From positions 1-64,000 of the forward strand of contig NZ_LJPW01000064.1 of assembly GCF_001400735.1 (NCBI RefSeq): a DNA stretch of 64,000 bases, given 5' to 3'. Below the pieces are notes generated by a model, which had not been told where the DNA came from, did no database searches, and saw nothing but the letters and a program-made list of their open reading frames with translations. Source of the stretch: Pseudomonas caricapapayae (lineage in GTDB: Bacteria; Pseudomonadota; Gammaproteobacteria; Pseudomonadales; Pseudomonadaceae). The position numbers and the translations under genes are program-made. This document shows, piece after piece, positions 46,595-56,437 of this stretch; within the stretch, counting starts at the first letter, position 1; each line of letters begins with the position of its first letter.

Positions 46595-46624
46595 GCAACC
46601 GCAAGGTCGTTACCTTGCGGTTGC
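46595..46624. terminator. Hairpin between the dicarboxylate symporter and a convergent small gene
   Basis: 12-bp perfect stem GCAACCGCAAGG/CCTTGCGGTTGC with a 6-base loop. It is likely to end transcription from both sides, although the T runs are short. Confidence 0.65.
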
Positions 46625-46642
46625 CGTTTGAGGCAGGTTATC

Positions 46643-46897
46643 TCAGCCGCGAGGCGGGCAGGGAAGACCGTCGTCGTCACAAGCGTTGTTGATGCGAAAG
46701 CCACTGCTCAACCTGGAGGCCAACTGAGTCTGGGCAGTATGGGTGTCAGGAACAGCGGTTTTCCCCGACTCCTGTACAAACGCATTTTTTCCATCCGCAG
46801 CAGGCGCGCTTTGCGTGTGGTCAGCCGCAAACGCCATGCCCTGCAGGCCTATGAATGCAACAGTAGTCACAACGGCACTTTTCAGTACTGACTTCAT
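46643..46897 (-). CDS. Small secreted protein of unknown function
   Basis: 84 residues from ATG 46897. A Sec signal peptide (MKSVLKSAVVTTVAFIGLQG, cleavage after AFA) is followed by a mature part of about 60 residues with an acidic-cysteine tail (NNACDDDGLPCPPRG) that has a cysteine pair. No family recognised. The longer frame from 46930 would place charged residues before the signal peptide and is not used. Confidence 0.65.
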   Translation of the reverse strand: MKSVLKSAVVTTVAFIGLQGMAFAADHTQSAPAADGKNAFVQESGKTAVPDTHTAQTQLASRLSSGFRINNACDDDGLPCPPRG

Positions 46898-47121
46898 GGG
46901 AGGTTCCTCTGGGTGAGTGAATGCCTGCAAATAAACTGCGCCCTAGGTTGCCGGGCGGCAGCGTGTCTGCCCGATGAATCCTGGCTCTGTTTTATGACAG
47001 TAAGGGGGGTTGTACCGCACGTGAATAAAGTTTCACTCAGTGTGCGTGCTCCCTCATGGGCGAAGTTGCCTGCTGCTCTTTTCACCTGTCGTCGACGAGC
47101 CGGACATGGCCTTTGCGCACC

Positions 47122-48438
47122 TCAATGAGGGTGTGAAACGAGCGTGGAACTGCCCAGTCGTGTCAGGCCATAAAGCGCGGCTCCCACAGCAAGCATCATT
47201 GCAGCACGTAGCCAGGTTTCCGGGCCTTGCTGCGTCAGCAAAAGCAGGCAGGAGAGGATTGCCAATACCGGAATCACCCAGTGAACCTGAAAATGGCCAG
47301 CCTCGACCTTGTCGCGTTTGAGCACCAGCACCGCAATATTGACGCTGAGAAAGACGAACAGCAGCAGTAGCACCACGGTTTCCGCAAGCGTTGTCAGGGT
47401 GCTGGTAAACGACAGCGCGATGGCTACCGCTGTGGTCGCGAGAATGGCCACGCCCGGTGTGCGCCGTCGAGGCAGAACCGAGCCCATGACAGAAGGCAGC
47501 AGCCCTTCACGTGCCATCCCGAAGGTCAGTCTGCTGGCCATGATCATGGTCAGCAGCGCACCATTGGCAACTGCAATCAGTGCGATCACCGCGAACCAAG
47601 GCGCGGGTATTCCCAGCCCGGACGCGCTGACGACATCCATCAAGGGAGCTTGCGAAACCTTCAGCTGTTCGACAGGCAACACCATTGCCGCGCCTGCGCC
47701 GACCAGCATGTAAACCGCACCGGCAATGAGCAATGCGCCGAACAGTGCGCGTGGATAAACCCTGCGCACATCCTTGATCTCTTCGGCCAGGTTGGCGGAT
47801 GTCTCAAAGCCCACAAAAGAATAAAACGCCAGCAACGATGCGGCGAGAATCGCCGAGGCCGGTGAGCCTGTGTCCAGTTCGAATACGCGCTGTGGTACAC
47901 CATTGCCCTGGCTGACGAACCAGGCTGCGGCGGCAATCACCATCGCCAGCCCGCTCAACTCAATCAAGGTCATCACCAGATTGGCCGACAGCGACTCCTT
48001 GATACCGCGCGCGTTCAGCAGCGCGACGACGATGAGAAAACCGACACATACCCATTGCGCGGGCCAGTTTACCAGGGCCTGGAAATAGTCGCCTGCAAAG
48101 GCTACCGCCAGCCCGGCAGCGCTGGTGACGCCTGCCGCGACCATGCAAAAGCCCACCAGAAATGACAGCAACGGCTTACCGAAGGCTTTTTCGGCATACA
48201 CCGCTGCACCGCCTGCACGCGGGTACTTGGTCACCAGTTCGGCATACGACGCTGCGGTCAGCAGGGCAAAGCAAAGGGCAATCAGCAGGGGAGCCCAGAT
48301 GGCTCCGCCGACCCGTCCGGCTATTGTGCCTGCCAATGCGTAGACACCGGCACCGAGCACGTCGCCGAGGATAAACAATGTCAGCATGGGCGCCGTGATT
48401 GCCCGGCGCAGCGATGGAGTTTCGGGAACGGTGGTCAT
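47122..48438 (-). CDS. Amino-acid permease, APC family
   Basis: 438 residues with about twelve hydrophobic segments. The APC signature is seen in the first helices (LGDVLGAGVYALAGTIAGRVGG) and in SFVGFETSANLAEEIKDVRRVYPRA. It is a cationic- or general amino-acid transporter; the substrate is not clear. AAGGA lies upstream of the ATG. It stands alone. Confidence 0.9.
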   Translation of the reverse strand: MTTVPETPSLRRAITAPMLTLFILGDVLGAGVYALAGTIAGRVGGAIWAPLLIALCFALLTAASYAELVTKYPRAGGAAVYAEKAFGKPLLSFLVGFCMVAAGVTSAAGLAVAFAGDYFQALVNWPAQWVCVGFLIVVALLNARGIKESLSANLVMTLIELSGLAMVIAAAAWFVSQGNGVPQRVFELDTGSPASAILAASLLAFYSFVGFETSANLAEEIKDVRRVYPRALFGALLIAGAVYMLVGAGAAMVLPVEQLKVSQAPLMDVVSASGLGIPAPWFAVIALIAVANGALLTMIMASRLTFGMAREGLLPSVMGSVLPRRRTPGVAILATTAVAIALSFTSTLTTLAETVVLLLLFVFLSVNIAVLVLKRDKVEAGHFQVHWVIPVLAILSCLLLLTQQGPETWLRAAMMLAVGAALYGLTRLGSSTLVSHPH

Positions 48439-48641
48439 GTCGAAAGAATCCTTTCTGTGCAGATACAGGTGTCAAACAAAGATCATCGCTGCGCAGGTAA
48501 ATTCAACGTGATCGAAAATGGCCTGGACCAGCGGTTTTTTGTTTGGTCGACGCTGGAATAAACACGTTGCTTCGCGTGGAGCACGTGTTGCGCGCGAAGG
48601 GTCTCAGTAACACATTCGACGACTTGTCAGGAGAGCAGAGC

Positions 48642-48884
48642 ATGACGGACAGTAGTCAGCAGCAATTCAGATCAGTGTGGGCAACATTGCAATCGCTGCG
48701 CAAAGGGATTGGTGATCTGCAGCTCAGCGAACTGGAACGTGTCGAGAGCCTGCGCTGCCATCAGACGGTAGATGACAGGGAGGTCATTCAACAGTCGTTC
48801 GACGCCCTTGAACAGTCCATCAATGAGATAGAGATCACACTTGCCAGTATTGGTGAAGCGACGGGTGAAACAGGCAAGTTCTGA
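48642..48884 (+). CDS. Small coiled-coil protein, unknown function
   Basis: 80 residues from ATG 48642 with GGAG upstream. The protein is hydrophilic, rich in Glu, Gln and Leu, and likely forms a helical coiled coil (residues 10-70). No family recognised. An upstream in-frame extension to 48543 is not supported by a ribosome-binding site. Confidence 0.55.
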   Translation: MTDSSQQQFRSVWATLQSLRKGIGDLQLSELERVESLRCHQTVDDREVIQQSFDALEQSINEIEITLASIGEATGETGKF

Positions 48885-48995
48885 GCCTGCCCTGCGACGG
48901 TCTTGAACAGTTCAGCAGGAACCATAAGAGCTTTTCAGGGTCCTATCCCGGCCCTGAAATTCATGGCGTGTCTTATCCTGATCGAGTCCGCCCTT

Positions 48996-49856
48996 ATGCC
49001 TGAAATACCCCGTTTTGCCTGGCGCACCTCGTTGTACTTCATGGCTTTGTTGCCCCTGTATGTCAGCCATGCCAGTGCCGGTGACGAGCGACAACTGGTC
49101 CAGGCCATCAATGATTTTCGCGGTCAGCCTCAGCGTTGCGACGCACGTACAAGCAAAATCTCCAGAGCTCTGACGCTCAATGCCGCTGTAGCGCTGCCGA
49201 TCGATTTCGCCGGCAATTCACGTGATGCGCTCAAGGCATCCGGCTATCAAGCGGTGACCGTCCGCACCATAAGGCTGGTCGGCGCACAGAGCGGCAATGA
49301 AGCGTTCGACATGCTCAAAAACCGTTACTGCGGTGCTCTGCTTGATCCGCAATACGCCGACATCGGCGTTACTCAAGCGCGTAACAACTGGCGTGTGGTG
49401 CTGGCTAAGCCGTTGATTGACGAAAACCTTGAAGATGCACGATCAACGGGTCGATTGCTCCTGGCACAAGTGAATGCTGCCCGAGCCAAACCGCGTCTGT
49501 GTGGCAAGCGACCTTTCCCTTCGGCCAGACCGTTGAGCTGGAACCCAACCCTGGAAATGGCCGCGCAGGGGCACAGTCAGTCGATGGCCAGCGAGAATTA
49601 CTTTACGCATCGCGGTTTCGATAACGATTCACCGGCCGATCGCGCTCGGGCCGCAGGTTACGGCGGGCGACAGATCGGTGAAAACATCGCCGCAGGGCAG
49701 AGCACTGCAAGCAAAGCGATGGCGAGCTGGCTGGCCAGCCCGGGACATTGCGCCAACCTGATGAACCCGATGTTCACCGAAGTCGGCGCGGCCTATGCGA
49801 CGGGCACGAACACTGATTACGGCGTGTACTGGACCATGCTCTTTGGCGCTCCCTGA
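48996..49856 (+). CDS. Secreted CAP-domain (SCP/PR1-like) protein
   Basis: 286 residues from ATG 48996; a signal peptide ends after ASA near residue 27 (HASAGDERQ). The C-terminal half is a bacterial CAP domain: PLSWNPTLEMAAQGHSQSMA, NYFTHRGFDNDSPADRARAA, GENIAAGQ and SPGHCANLMNPMFTEVGAAY carry the His and Glu of the putative metal site. The N-terminal half (ERQLVQAINDFRGQPQRCD and on) looks like a degenerate second copy of the domain start. Function unknown, probably periplasmic or exported. Start 48963 is another option. Confidence 0.85.
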   Translation: MPEIPRFAWRTSLYFMALLPLYVSHASAGDERQLVQAINDFRGQPQRCDARTSKISRALTLNAAVALPIDFAGNSRDALKASGYQAVTVRTIRLVGAQSGNEAFDMLKNRYCGALLDPQYADIGVTQARNNWRVVLAKPLIDENLEDARSTGRLLLAQVNAARAKPRLCGKRPFPSARPLSWNPTLEMAAQGHSQSMASENYFTHRGFDNDSPADRARAAGYGGRQIGENIAAGQSTASKAMASWLASPGHCANLMNPMFTEVGAAYATGTNTDYGVYWTMLFGAP

Positions 49857-49960
49857 TTAGCCGAAAAGCCGACTGCAGAAATCGTTTGGCCCGGTCAACG
49901 TGACAAGTGCCAGTCAGATGCGTGGCTTTAAGTGTTTTATGGCCGGCATTCAACAGGCAC

Positions 49961-49992
49961 AAAAAAACCCCGCCAGGCAGAGCCTGGCGGGG
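49961..49992 (-). terminator. Intrinsic terminator after mqo
   Basis: An 11-bp GC-rich stem (CCCCGCCAGGC/GCCTGGCGGGG) with a 3-base loop, followed on the - strand by seven T residues. A strong rho-independent terminator 24 bp past the malate:quinone oxidoreductase stop. Confidence 0.92.
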
Positions 49993-50015
49993 CTTCGCTT
50001 CAAGCTGTGAAAGCC

Positions 50016-51653
50016 TTAGAGCGCCATGTCACTGGCTGGATTGCTTTTCGCTGGCTGTGCAGCAGGCGTTGGAGCATTGCCTGTCTTGTTCACCGGCGGT
50101 GGTGGAGTCAGTTGCAGGACTTCGGCTGTATAAGCCCATTCCTCGGCAACGCGATCCGGGTTGTTGTTCAGCTTGGTGCCGTAGCTAGGTACGATCTGGT
50201 GCAGTTTTGCCTGCCATTCCGGAGTCGCTACCTTGTCCTTGAATACTTTCTCAAGCACGCCCAGCATGATCGGTGCTGCAGTCGAGGCACCTGGCGAAGC
50301 ACCCAGCAGGCCGGCAATGCTGCCGTCCTTGGACGCTACGATTTCGGTACCGAGCTTCAGAACGCCGCCTTTCTCTTCGTCACGCTTGATGATCTGTACG
50401 CGCTGACCGGCTTGCATCAGGCGCCAGTCTTCTTTCTTGGCGTTCGGGAAGTACTGCTGCAAAGCAGCGAAGCGATCGTCGTCAGACATCATGACCTGGC
50501 CCGCTAGGTATTCGATCAGCGGGTACTGTTCGATACCAACGCGGGTCATCGGCCAGACGTTGTGAGTCGTGGTGCTGGTCAGCAGGTCCAGGTAAGAACC
50601 GTTTTTCAGGAACTTCGTCGAGAAGGTCGCGAACGGGCCAAACAGGATCACGCGCTTGCCGTCCAGGACACGGGTGTCCAGGTGAGGAACCGACATGGGT
50701 GGCGCGCCAGTCGACGCGATACCATAGGCTTTGCCCATGTGCTGCATGGCCAGGGTCTGGTTGTCGGTAACGAGCCACGAACCGCCGACCGGGAAGCCGC
50801 CGTATTCCTTGGCTTCAGGGATACCGGACTCTTGCAGCAGGTGCAGGGCAGCACCGCCGGCGCCGATGAACAGGAACTTGGTGTCGGTTTCGGTGACCGT
50901 ACCGTCTTTCAGGTTCTTGTACTTGACGCGCCAGGTGCCATCGTCGTTGTGAGTGATGTCATTGACTTCACTCGACAGCTGCAGGTTGAAGTTAGGCTTG
51001 GCTTTCAGGGTGGCGACGAACTGGCGAGTGATCTCGCCGAAGTTGACGTCTGTGCCGATCGGGCTCCAGGTCACGGCCAGCTTTTGCGCCGGGTCACGAC
51101 CTTCCATCATCAACGGTACCCACTTCTTGATCTGCTCGTGGTCTTCGGAGTACTGCATGCCGCTGAACAGCGGGCTGGCCTGCAATGCAGCGTAACGCTT
51201 GCGCAGGAACTGGATGTTGTTGTCGCCCCACACAAAGCTCATGTGCGGCGTGGAGTTGATGAACGAACGCGGGTTTTTCAGGACGCCGGTCTTGACCTGC
51301 CACGACCAGAACTGACGGGAAATCTGGAACGCTTCGTTGATCTCGATGGCCTTGGAGATGTCGACGTTGCCGTTCTTGTCTTCCGGTGTGTAGTTCAGTT
51401 CGGCCAGAGCCGAGTGGCCGGTACCGGCGTTGTTCCAGCCGTTGGAGCTTTCTTCGGCCACGCCATCGAGGCGCTCGACCATTTCCATCGACCAGCTTGG
51501 CTCCAGCTCATTGAGCCAGACCGCCAGGGTTGCGCTCATGATGCCGCCGCCGACGAGCAGGACGTCGACTTTCTTGGTTTCAGCCGCCTGCACAGGCATC
51601 AAGCCCATGGAAATGGCCAGACCCAGGAGGGCCGTGTTCACTTTTTTAAACAT
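50016..51653 (-). CDS. mqo: Malate:quinone oxidoreductase with an N-terminal signal-like sequence
   Basis: About 545 residues from ATG 51653 (an ATG four codons earlier is possible). The FAD-binding motif [19 protein letters not shown] follows the N-terminus, and the family pieces [25 protein letters not shown] and [18 protein letters not shown] are intact. Mqo oxidises malate to oxaloacetate and feeds the quinone pool. Unusual is a typical signal sequence before the FAD fold (hydrophobic core then VQA-A), which suggests export or an anchored form, and a proline-rich C-terminal tail. Most pseudomonads carry a second, unexported copy. Confidence 0.92.
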   Translation of the reverse strand: MFKKVNTALLGLAISMGLMPVQAAETKKVDVLLVGGGIMSATLAVWLNELEPSWSMEMVERLDGVAEESSNGWNNAGTGHSALAELNYTPEDKNGNVDISKAIEINEAFQISRQFWSWQVKTGVLKNPRSFINSTPHMSFVWGDNNIQFLRKRYAALQASPLFSGMQYSEDHEQIKKWVPLMMEGRDPAQKLAVTWSPIGTDVNFGEITRQFVATLKAKPNFNLQLSSEVNDITHNDDGTWRVKYKNLKDGTVTETDTKFLFIGAGGAALHLLQESGIPEAKEYGGFPVGGSWLVTDNQTLAMQHMGKAYGIASTGAPPMSVPHLDTRVLDGKRVILFGPFATFSTKFLKNGSYLDLLTSTTTHNVWPMTRVGIEQYPLIEYLAGQVMMSDDDRFAALQQYFPNAKKEDWRLMQAGQRVQIIKRDEEKGGVLKLGTEIVASKDGSIAGLLGASPGASTAAPIMLGVLEKVFKDKVATPEWQAKLHQIVPSYGTKLNNNPDRVAEEWAYTAEVLQLTPPPPVNKTGNAPTPAAQPAKSNPASDMAL

Positions 51654-52554
51654 TCTGTCATCCATCTGATAAACGCCATCCGCCGACTACTCCTGAAGAA
51701 AAGGGCCTGTCACATGCATCGAAGCCTGCGACAAACGCTCGCACCCACAGGGACTAGAGGTGGACATACAAGGCCAATATAATACCGCTCGAGACCTCAA
51801 TTTATGTCCTGCTGCGCTGACTTCTTATCATCATTGGATTCAGCGTCATGAGTGACATTTGCTCTGTTGGTGTACTGCGAAGCCCGGGAGTCTTGCCCTG
51901 GGTACATTCTGAAGACACACCTGGTCAGCCTGTTCACGGAGTCTGAGACGCCGCATCGGGGCATGGAGGCACGCCTGACGCGCATTTTTTTACACGCGTG
52001 CTGCGTCACACCCACGGTGGCACACCGGCAAAGACGCAGCATTTTCGCATAATGTGTGCGTCAGTTGCGAGATGCCATCATCAAATCGGGCGCGAATGCC
52101 TTGATTTAGACGCTTCACCACCAGCCTCTGTCTATATCGTCCCGTTTGTCCGCGTCTTTAACCGCTGCTCGAATCAGGGGAACCCAGTCGGCCTAAGCCC
52201 TTCGCGTGCGAGCATTTGCACGCGCTGCGCGTGCATTCATGAGCAGCTTTCATAAGGGCGTTTCAATTTGCGTGGCTAATCAGCGCCCCGGCCACCTGCT
52301 AGGGTCGACACACGGCTTTAGTGTGCAGTGGCTGCAATCTCTGGATACAGACGCCCGTCAAACAGTTGGAACTTTAGAAGCGCTGACCAGTTAAACACTT
52401 AACTGGTGATAGCGTTTTGGCTTTGATCACCCCTGAAAGACCGATGAAAAAAGATGAAGGCAGCGCACCTGTGAGCAGGAATACGCCCAGGCCGCCGACC
52501 ACACAATAACGCCCGTCGCTCTACAGCTGCGTCGGCTATTACCGAGTGATCCTG
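51654..52554. other. 900-bp gap without a convincing gene
   Basis: Between the divergent mqo and molybdo-hydroxylase genes only short frames exist, without ribosome-binding sites or recognisable products. A hairpin at 52386-52407 (9-bp stem, 4-base loop, outer CGCT/AGCG pairs) followed by TTTTGG looks like the 3' end of a transcript read on the + strand. The space could hold a small RNA or a degraded gene, and long promoter regions. Confidence 0.4.
52386..52417 (+). terminator. Terminator-like hairpin in the gap before the molybdo-hydroxylase operon
   Basis: ACCAGTTAA/TTAACTGGT with the 4-base loop ACAC, flanked by CGCT and AGCG, then TTTT. With no gene upstream on this strand, it may end an unannotated RNA. 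Confidence 0.45.
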
Positions 52555-53226
52555 ATGAATGAACCCAAGAAGCACAAGGAATCTGCTGTGGACAGCAGTG
52601 CCGTGCAGCCCTCGCGCCGAAACTTTCTGAAATTCGGTGCTTCCGGCATTGCTGCCGCCACGCTGTCTACCTGGATACCCTCCGACGGCATGCTGCAGGC
52701 GGCTCCTGTGGCACCCGTGGTCGAAGACAGTGACGCGCCTGCAGCGGGTGAGCAGCGCATTCAGTTGAAGGTCAATGGTCAGGTGCATACCCTGAACGTT
52801 CCGGCCAATGCGGTTCTGCTTGATGTACTGCGTGACCGCCTGCAACTGACTGGCACCAAGAAGGGCTGCGACCACGGCCAGTGCGGTGCCTGCACGCTGC
52901 TGGTCAATGGCATTGCGATCAACTCCTGCCTGTCCATTGCTGTCCAGCATCAGGGTGACAGCATCACTACTATCGAAGGCCTGGCCGAGAACGGCACGCT
53001 GCATCCGGTTCAGGAAGCGTTCTGGGAGCACGACGCCTACCAGTGCGGTTATTGCACTTCCGGACAGATCATGAGCGCAGTCGCGATTCTCAAGGATCCG
53101 AACATTCCCTCCGATGACGCCAGTGTCAGGGAAGCCATGAGTGGCAATATCTGCCGCTGCGGTGCCTATAAAAATATTCTCTCGGCTGTGCAATCTGCAC
53201 GTTCGAAGATGGGAGGGGCTGCCTGA
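52555..53226 (+). CDS. Molybdo-hydroxylase 2Fe-2S subunit (PaoA/YagT-like), Tat-exported
   Basis: 223 residues from ATG 52555. An N-terminal twin-arginine signal (SRRNFLKFGASG) marks export of the folded complex to the periplasm. The two iron-sulfur cysteine sets are visible: GCDHGQCGACTLLVNG and QCGYCTSGQIM with CRCGAYKN. It transfers electrons from the molybdenum site towards the FAD subunit in an aldehyde oxidoreductase. Its TGA overlaps the next ATG. An earlier GTG at 52546 is possible. Confidence 0.93.
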   Translation: MNEPKKHKESAVDSSAVQPSRRNFLKFGASGIAAATLSTWIPSDGMLQAAPVAPVVEDSDAPAAGEQRIQLKVNGQVHTLNVPANAVLLDVLRDRLQLTGTKKGCDHGQCGACTLLVNGIAINSCLSIAVQHQGDSITTIEGLAENGTLHPVQEAFWEHDAYQCGYCTSGQIMSAVAILKDPNIPSDDASVREAMSGNICRCGAYKNILSAVQSARSKMGGAA

Positions 53227-54209
53227 TGCGAACCTTCGATTACGCCCGGGCGGCGTCGCCCGCGCAGGCATTCAGCACCGCGTCGGCTGACGGGCAACGC
53301 TTTTATCTGGCGGGTGGCACCACGCTGCTAGACCTCGTCAAACTGGATGTGATGCAGCCGCAGCAACTGGTGGACATCAACCATCTTGCACTTAAGCAGG
53401 TCGAGTCTCTGCCCGATGGCCGCTTGCGCATCGGCGCGCTGGTCAGTAATACCGATCTGGCCAGCCACTCCTTGGTACAGCAGCGCTACCCGGTCTTGTC
53501 CGAAGCCATTCTCGCGGGCGCTTCAACACAACTGCGTAACAAAGCCACCACTGCCGGCAATGTGATGCAGCGGGTACGCTGCCCGTATTTTCGTGACGGT
53601 ATTTCAGCTTGTAACAAGCGCCAGCCGGGCTCCGGTTGCGCGGCAATAGGTGGCATGAACCGCAGCGTGCATGCGGTGCTGGGCACCAGTGATCACTGCA
53701 TCGCAACGCATCCGTCGGACATGTGTGTCGGCATCGCGGCCATTGGCGCACAGGTCACTGTGCAGGGGGCCAACGGTTCTCGGGACATCCCGTATGCCGA
53801 CTTTCATCTGCTGCCCGGTGACACGCCGCAGCGCGAACATGCGTTGGCAGCTCACGAGCTGATCACTCACGTGACCCTTGACGCGCCACTGTCAGGCGCT
53901 CGTTCCTCTTACCTCAAGCTGCGCGATCGCACGTCTTACCAGTTTGCCCTGGCCTCCAGTGCAGTGATTGTGGTGATGGACGGCAAGCGTATTGCCGATG
54001 CACGCATCGCCTTAGGTGGTGTGGGGACCAAACCCTGGCGTGCCGTGGAGGCCGAACGCGCGTTGATCGGTCAGCGTGCCGACATGAACACTTTTGTGCA
54101 GGTCGCAGAGCTGGCAATGAAGGGCGCACGCGCCTATGAGCACAACGCCTTCAAGATCCCGCTGGGTCAGCAGGTCATTGTCCGCAATCTTCGCGACCTC
54201 ACGGCCTAG
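53226..54209 (+). CDS. Molybdo-hydroxylase FAD subunit with a 4Fe-4S insertion (PaoB/YagS-like)
   Basis: 327 residues. FAD-binding pieces FYLAGGTTLLDLVKLDVMQP and LRNKATTAGNVMQ are present. A cysteine-rich insertion (RCPYF, SACNKRQPGSGCAA, HCIATHPSDMCV) matches the extra 4Fe-4S cluster of E. coli PaoB. The subunit passes electrons to the acceptor. It lies between the 2Fe-2S and molybdenum subunit genes. Confidence 0.93.
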   Translation: MRTFDYARAASPAQAFSTASADGQRFYLAGGTTLLDLVKLDVMQPQQLVDINHLALKQVESLPDGRLRIGALVSNTDLASHSLVQQRYPVLSEAILAGASTQLRNKATTAGNVMQRVRCPYFRDGISACNKRQPGSGCAAIGGMNRSVHAVLGTSDHCIATHPSDMCVGIAAIGAQVTVQGANGSRDIPYADFHLLPGDTPQREHALAAHELITHVTLDAPLSGARSSYLKLRDRTSYQFALASSAVIVVMDGKRIADARIALGGVGTKPWRAVEAERALIGQRADMNTFVQVAELAMKGARAYEHNAFKIPLGQQVIVRNLRDLTA

Positions 54210-54218
54210 GACATTCTC

Positions 54219-56435
54219 ATGAGTGAAAACATTATTGGTGTGCCGCAGCGTCGCATCGACGGCGGCAAGAAAGTCAGTGGTGAGGCGCGCTATGCCGCCG
54301 ATCACCCGATGGGCAAAATGCTTTATGCCTATGGCGTCTACAGCACCATCGCCAACGGGCGTGTGGTGGCCATAAAGGATCAGCAGGCCAAGGTGATGCC
54401 TGGCGTGGTCGACATCTTTCATCATGGCAACTTTCCCGTGCTGCACCGCACCCCGAATACCAAGCTGAACTTTGCGAAAATGCTTTCGGCGAGCAAGGCA
54501 GACGAGCATCGCCTGCCATTCGAGGATGACCGGGTTTATTACCCTGGCCAGTTTGTGGCGCTGGTGGTTGCCGAGAGCTTCGAGCAGGCGAGGGCGGCTG
54601 CCTGCCGCGTGAAGGTCGAGTATGACGAGCGCCCGGCGGTCAAGGACCTCGACGAAGGCATGCGTGTCAATGGTGCTCGCGACGGTGGCGCCGGGCATAA
54701 CCGGGGTAAACCGGACAGCGCATTTGACGGCGCACAAGTTAAGGTCGATCAGACCTACACCACACCGGTCGAAGTGCATAACCCGATGGAGATGCATGCC
54801 AGTACCGCGTGGTGGCAGGACGGCAAGCTGTTTGTCTATGAAAGCACCCAGGGTGTGGTCAACCATCGCAACCTGCTGGCCAACGTTTTCGACCTTTCAC
54901 CCGACCGCGTCGAAGTGCGCGCACCGTTCATAGGCTCCGGTTTTGGCGGCAAACTTTGGCCATGGCCGCATTCTGTGGCGGCTTGTGCCGCTGCCAGAGT
55001 CACCGGTCGGCCGGTGCAACTGGTGTTGCCCAGAGCGCAGATGTTTACCACCGTGGGCCATCGTCCTGAAACACGCCAGCGCCTGCGTCTGGCCACCGAT
55101 GCCAGCGGCAAGCTGGTGTCGATTCGTCATGAGTCGTTCAACAACACCTCGATGCTCGATGACTACACTGAAAACTGCGGTGGCGTGACCAAAAGCCTGT
55201 ATGCCTGCGATAACGTGATGGTCAGTCACAAGATCAGCCCGATCAACCGCGGGACACCGACTTCCATGCGTGCACCGGGGGCGGCACCGGGGCTGTTTGC
55301 GCTGGAATCGGCCATTGACGAAATGGCCCTTGCCAGCGGTATGGACCCGTTGGCATTTCGCAAGCTGAACCTGGCCGACAAGGATCAAAGCGTCGGCTTG
55401 CCGTGGTCCAGTAACCACTTGCCGGAAGCCATCGACAAAGCCGCCGAGCGATTTGGCTGGCACGCACGCAAGGCCGATATCGGCTCGATGCGTGAAGGCG
55501 ACGAAATCATTGGTTACGGCATGGGCGCATGCAACTGGGAGGCCTATCAGGTGCCCACTGATGCGCGAGTCATTCTGCGTTCCGACGGTACTGCCCTTGC
55601 TCAGTGTGGTTTGCAGGATATCGGCACCGGAACGTACACGATCGTCGCGCAGACGGTCAGTCAACTGACCGGCATTCCCGTGGAGCGTGTCGAGGTGGAG
55701 CTGGGCAGCTCATCTTTCCCCGCGGGCCCTGTGTCCGGTGGTTCGTGGGTCACCGCCAGCGTGATGCCCGCAATTGCCGGGGCTACGCGCGAAGCGTTGC
55801 ACAAGCTTCGCCAGTACGCTGTGAGCAAGGACGCCGTATTTGCCGGACAGGACGCCGAATCGATCAAGGTCGAGAACGGGCAACTGGTGATGGGCGAGCA
55901 GCGCGCCGGTTTCGCCGATGTTTTGAATCGCCAGCGTCTGTCGCGCGCCGAGGGCAACTTCCAGAGCGGCATGCCCGAAGCGGGCAAGTATTCATTCCGC
56001 TCTTTTGGTGTGCACTTTGTCGAAGTGCGCTGGGATCCGGGCATCTCCAGCTTGCGTGTATCACGGGTCGTCAGCGCCATCGACGTGGGCAAGGTCGTCA
56101 ACCCGCTGGCAGCGCGCAATCAGGTGGAGGGGGCCATTGTGATGGGCATCGGCATGGCGTTGTTCGAAGCCGGTGAATACGACCCGCGCAGCGGCATGCC
56201 GGTCAATAACAACTATGCAGAGTACGTGGTGCCAGTGCATGCGGATCAGCCCGACATCGACGTCATGTTGCTCGATTACCCGGACTATAACCTGGGCGAG
56301 TTCGGAGCGCGGGGCATTGGCGAGATCGGTGTGACCGGGCTTGCAGCGGCGGTCGCCAACGCCGTGTATCACGCGACTGGCAAACGGGTGCGCAGCCTGC
56401 CGATCAGCAAGGAAAAACTGATGGCAGGGTTGTAG
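54219..56435 (+). CDS. Molybdo-hydroxylase molybdenum-binding subunit (PaoC/YagR-like)
   Basis: 738 residues, the PaoC length. The family landmarks are present: early RIDGGKKVSGEARYAADH, the cofactor-binding FIGSGFGGKLWPW and MRAPGAAPGLFALE, and the C-terminal catalytic glutamate in GARGIGEIGVTG. It oxidises aldehydes (aromatic ones in E. coli PaoABC) at a molybdenum-cytosine-dinucleotide cofactor. It depends on the XdhC-like and MocA-like proteins encoded next to it for cofactor preparation. Confidence 0.95.
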   Translation: MSENIIGVPQRRIDGGKKVSGEARYAADHPMGKMLYAYGVYSTIANGRVVAIKDQQAKVMPGVVDIFHHGNFPVLHRTPNTKLNFAKMLSASKADEHRLPFEDDRVYYPGQFVALVVAESFEQARAAACRVKVEYDERPAVKDLDEGMRVNGARDGGAGHNRGKPDSAFDGAQVKVDQTYTTPVEVHNPMEMHASTAWWQDGKLFVYESTQGVVNHRNLLANVFDLSPDRVEVRAPFIGSGFGGKLWPWPHSVAACAAARVTGRPVQLVLPRAQMFTTVGHRPETRQRLRLATDASGKLVSIRHESFNNTSMLDDYTENCGGVTKSLYACDNVMVSHKISPINRGTPTSMRAPGAAPGLFALESAIDEMALASGMDPLAFRKLNLADKDQSVGLPWSSNHLPEAIDKAAERFGWHARKADIGSMREGDEIIGYGMGACNWEAYQVPTDARVILRSDGTALAQCGLQDIGTGTYTIVAQTVSQLTGIPVERVEVELGSSSFPAGPVSGGSWVTASVMPAIAGATREALHKLRQYAVSKDAVFAGQDAESIKVENGQLVMGEQRAGFADVLNRQRLSRAEGNFQSGMPEAGKYSFRSFGVHFVEVRWDPGISSLRVSRVVSAIDVGKVVNPLAARNQVEGAIVMGIGMALFEAGEYDPRSGMPVNNNYAEYVVPVHADQPDIDVMLLDYPDYNLGEFGARGIGEIGVTGLAAAVANAVYHATGKRVRSLPISKEKLMAGL

Positions 56436-56437
56436 CA

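Noticed and set aside
50562..51782. 406-residue + strand frame over mqo
   Set aside because: Antisense to a complete flavoprotein; no start signal or domain.
51670..52550. Hrp box (GGAACC-N15/16-CCAC) in the long gap
   Set aside because: GGAACC at about 52179 and GGAACT at about 52370 are not followed by CCAC at the correct spacing.
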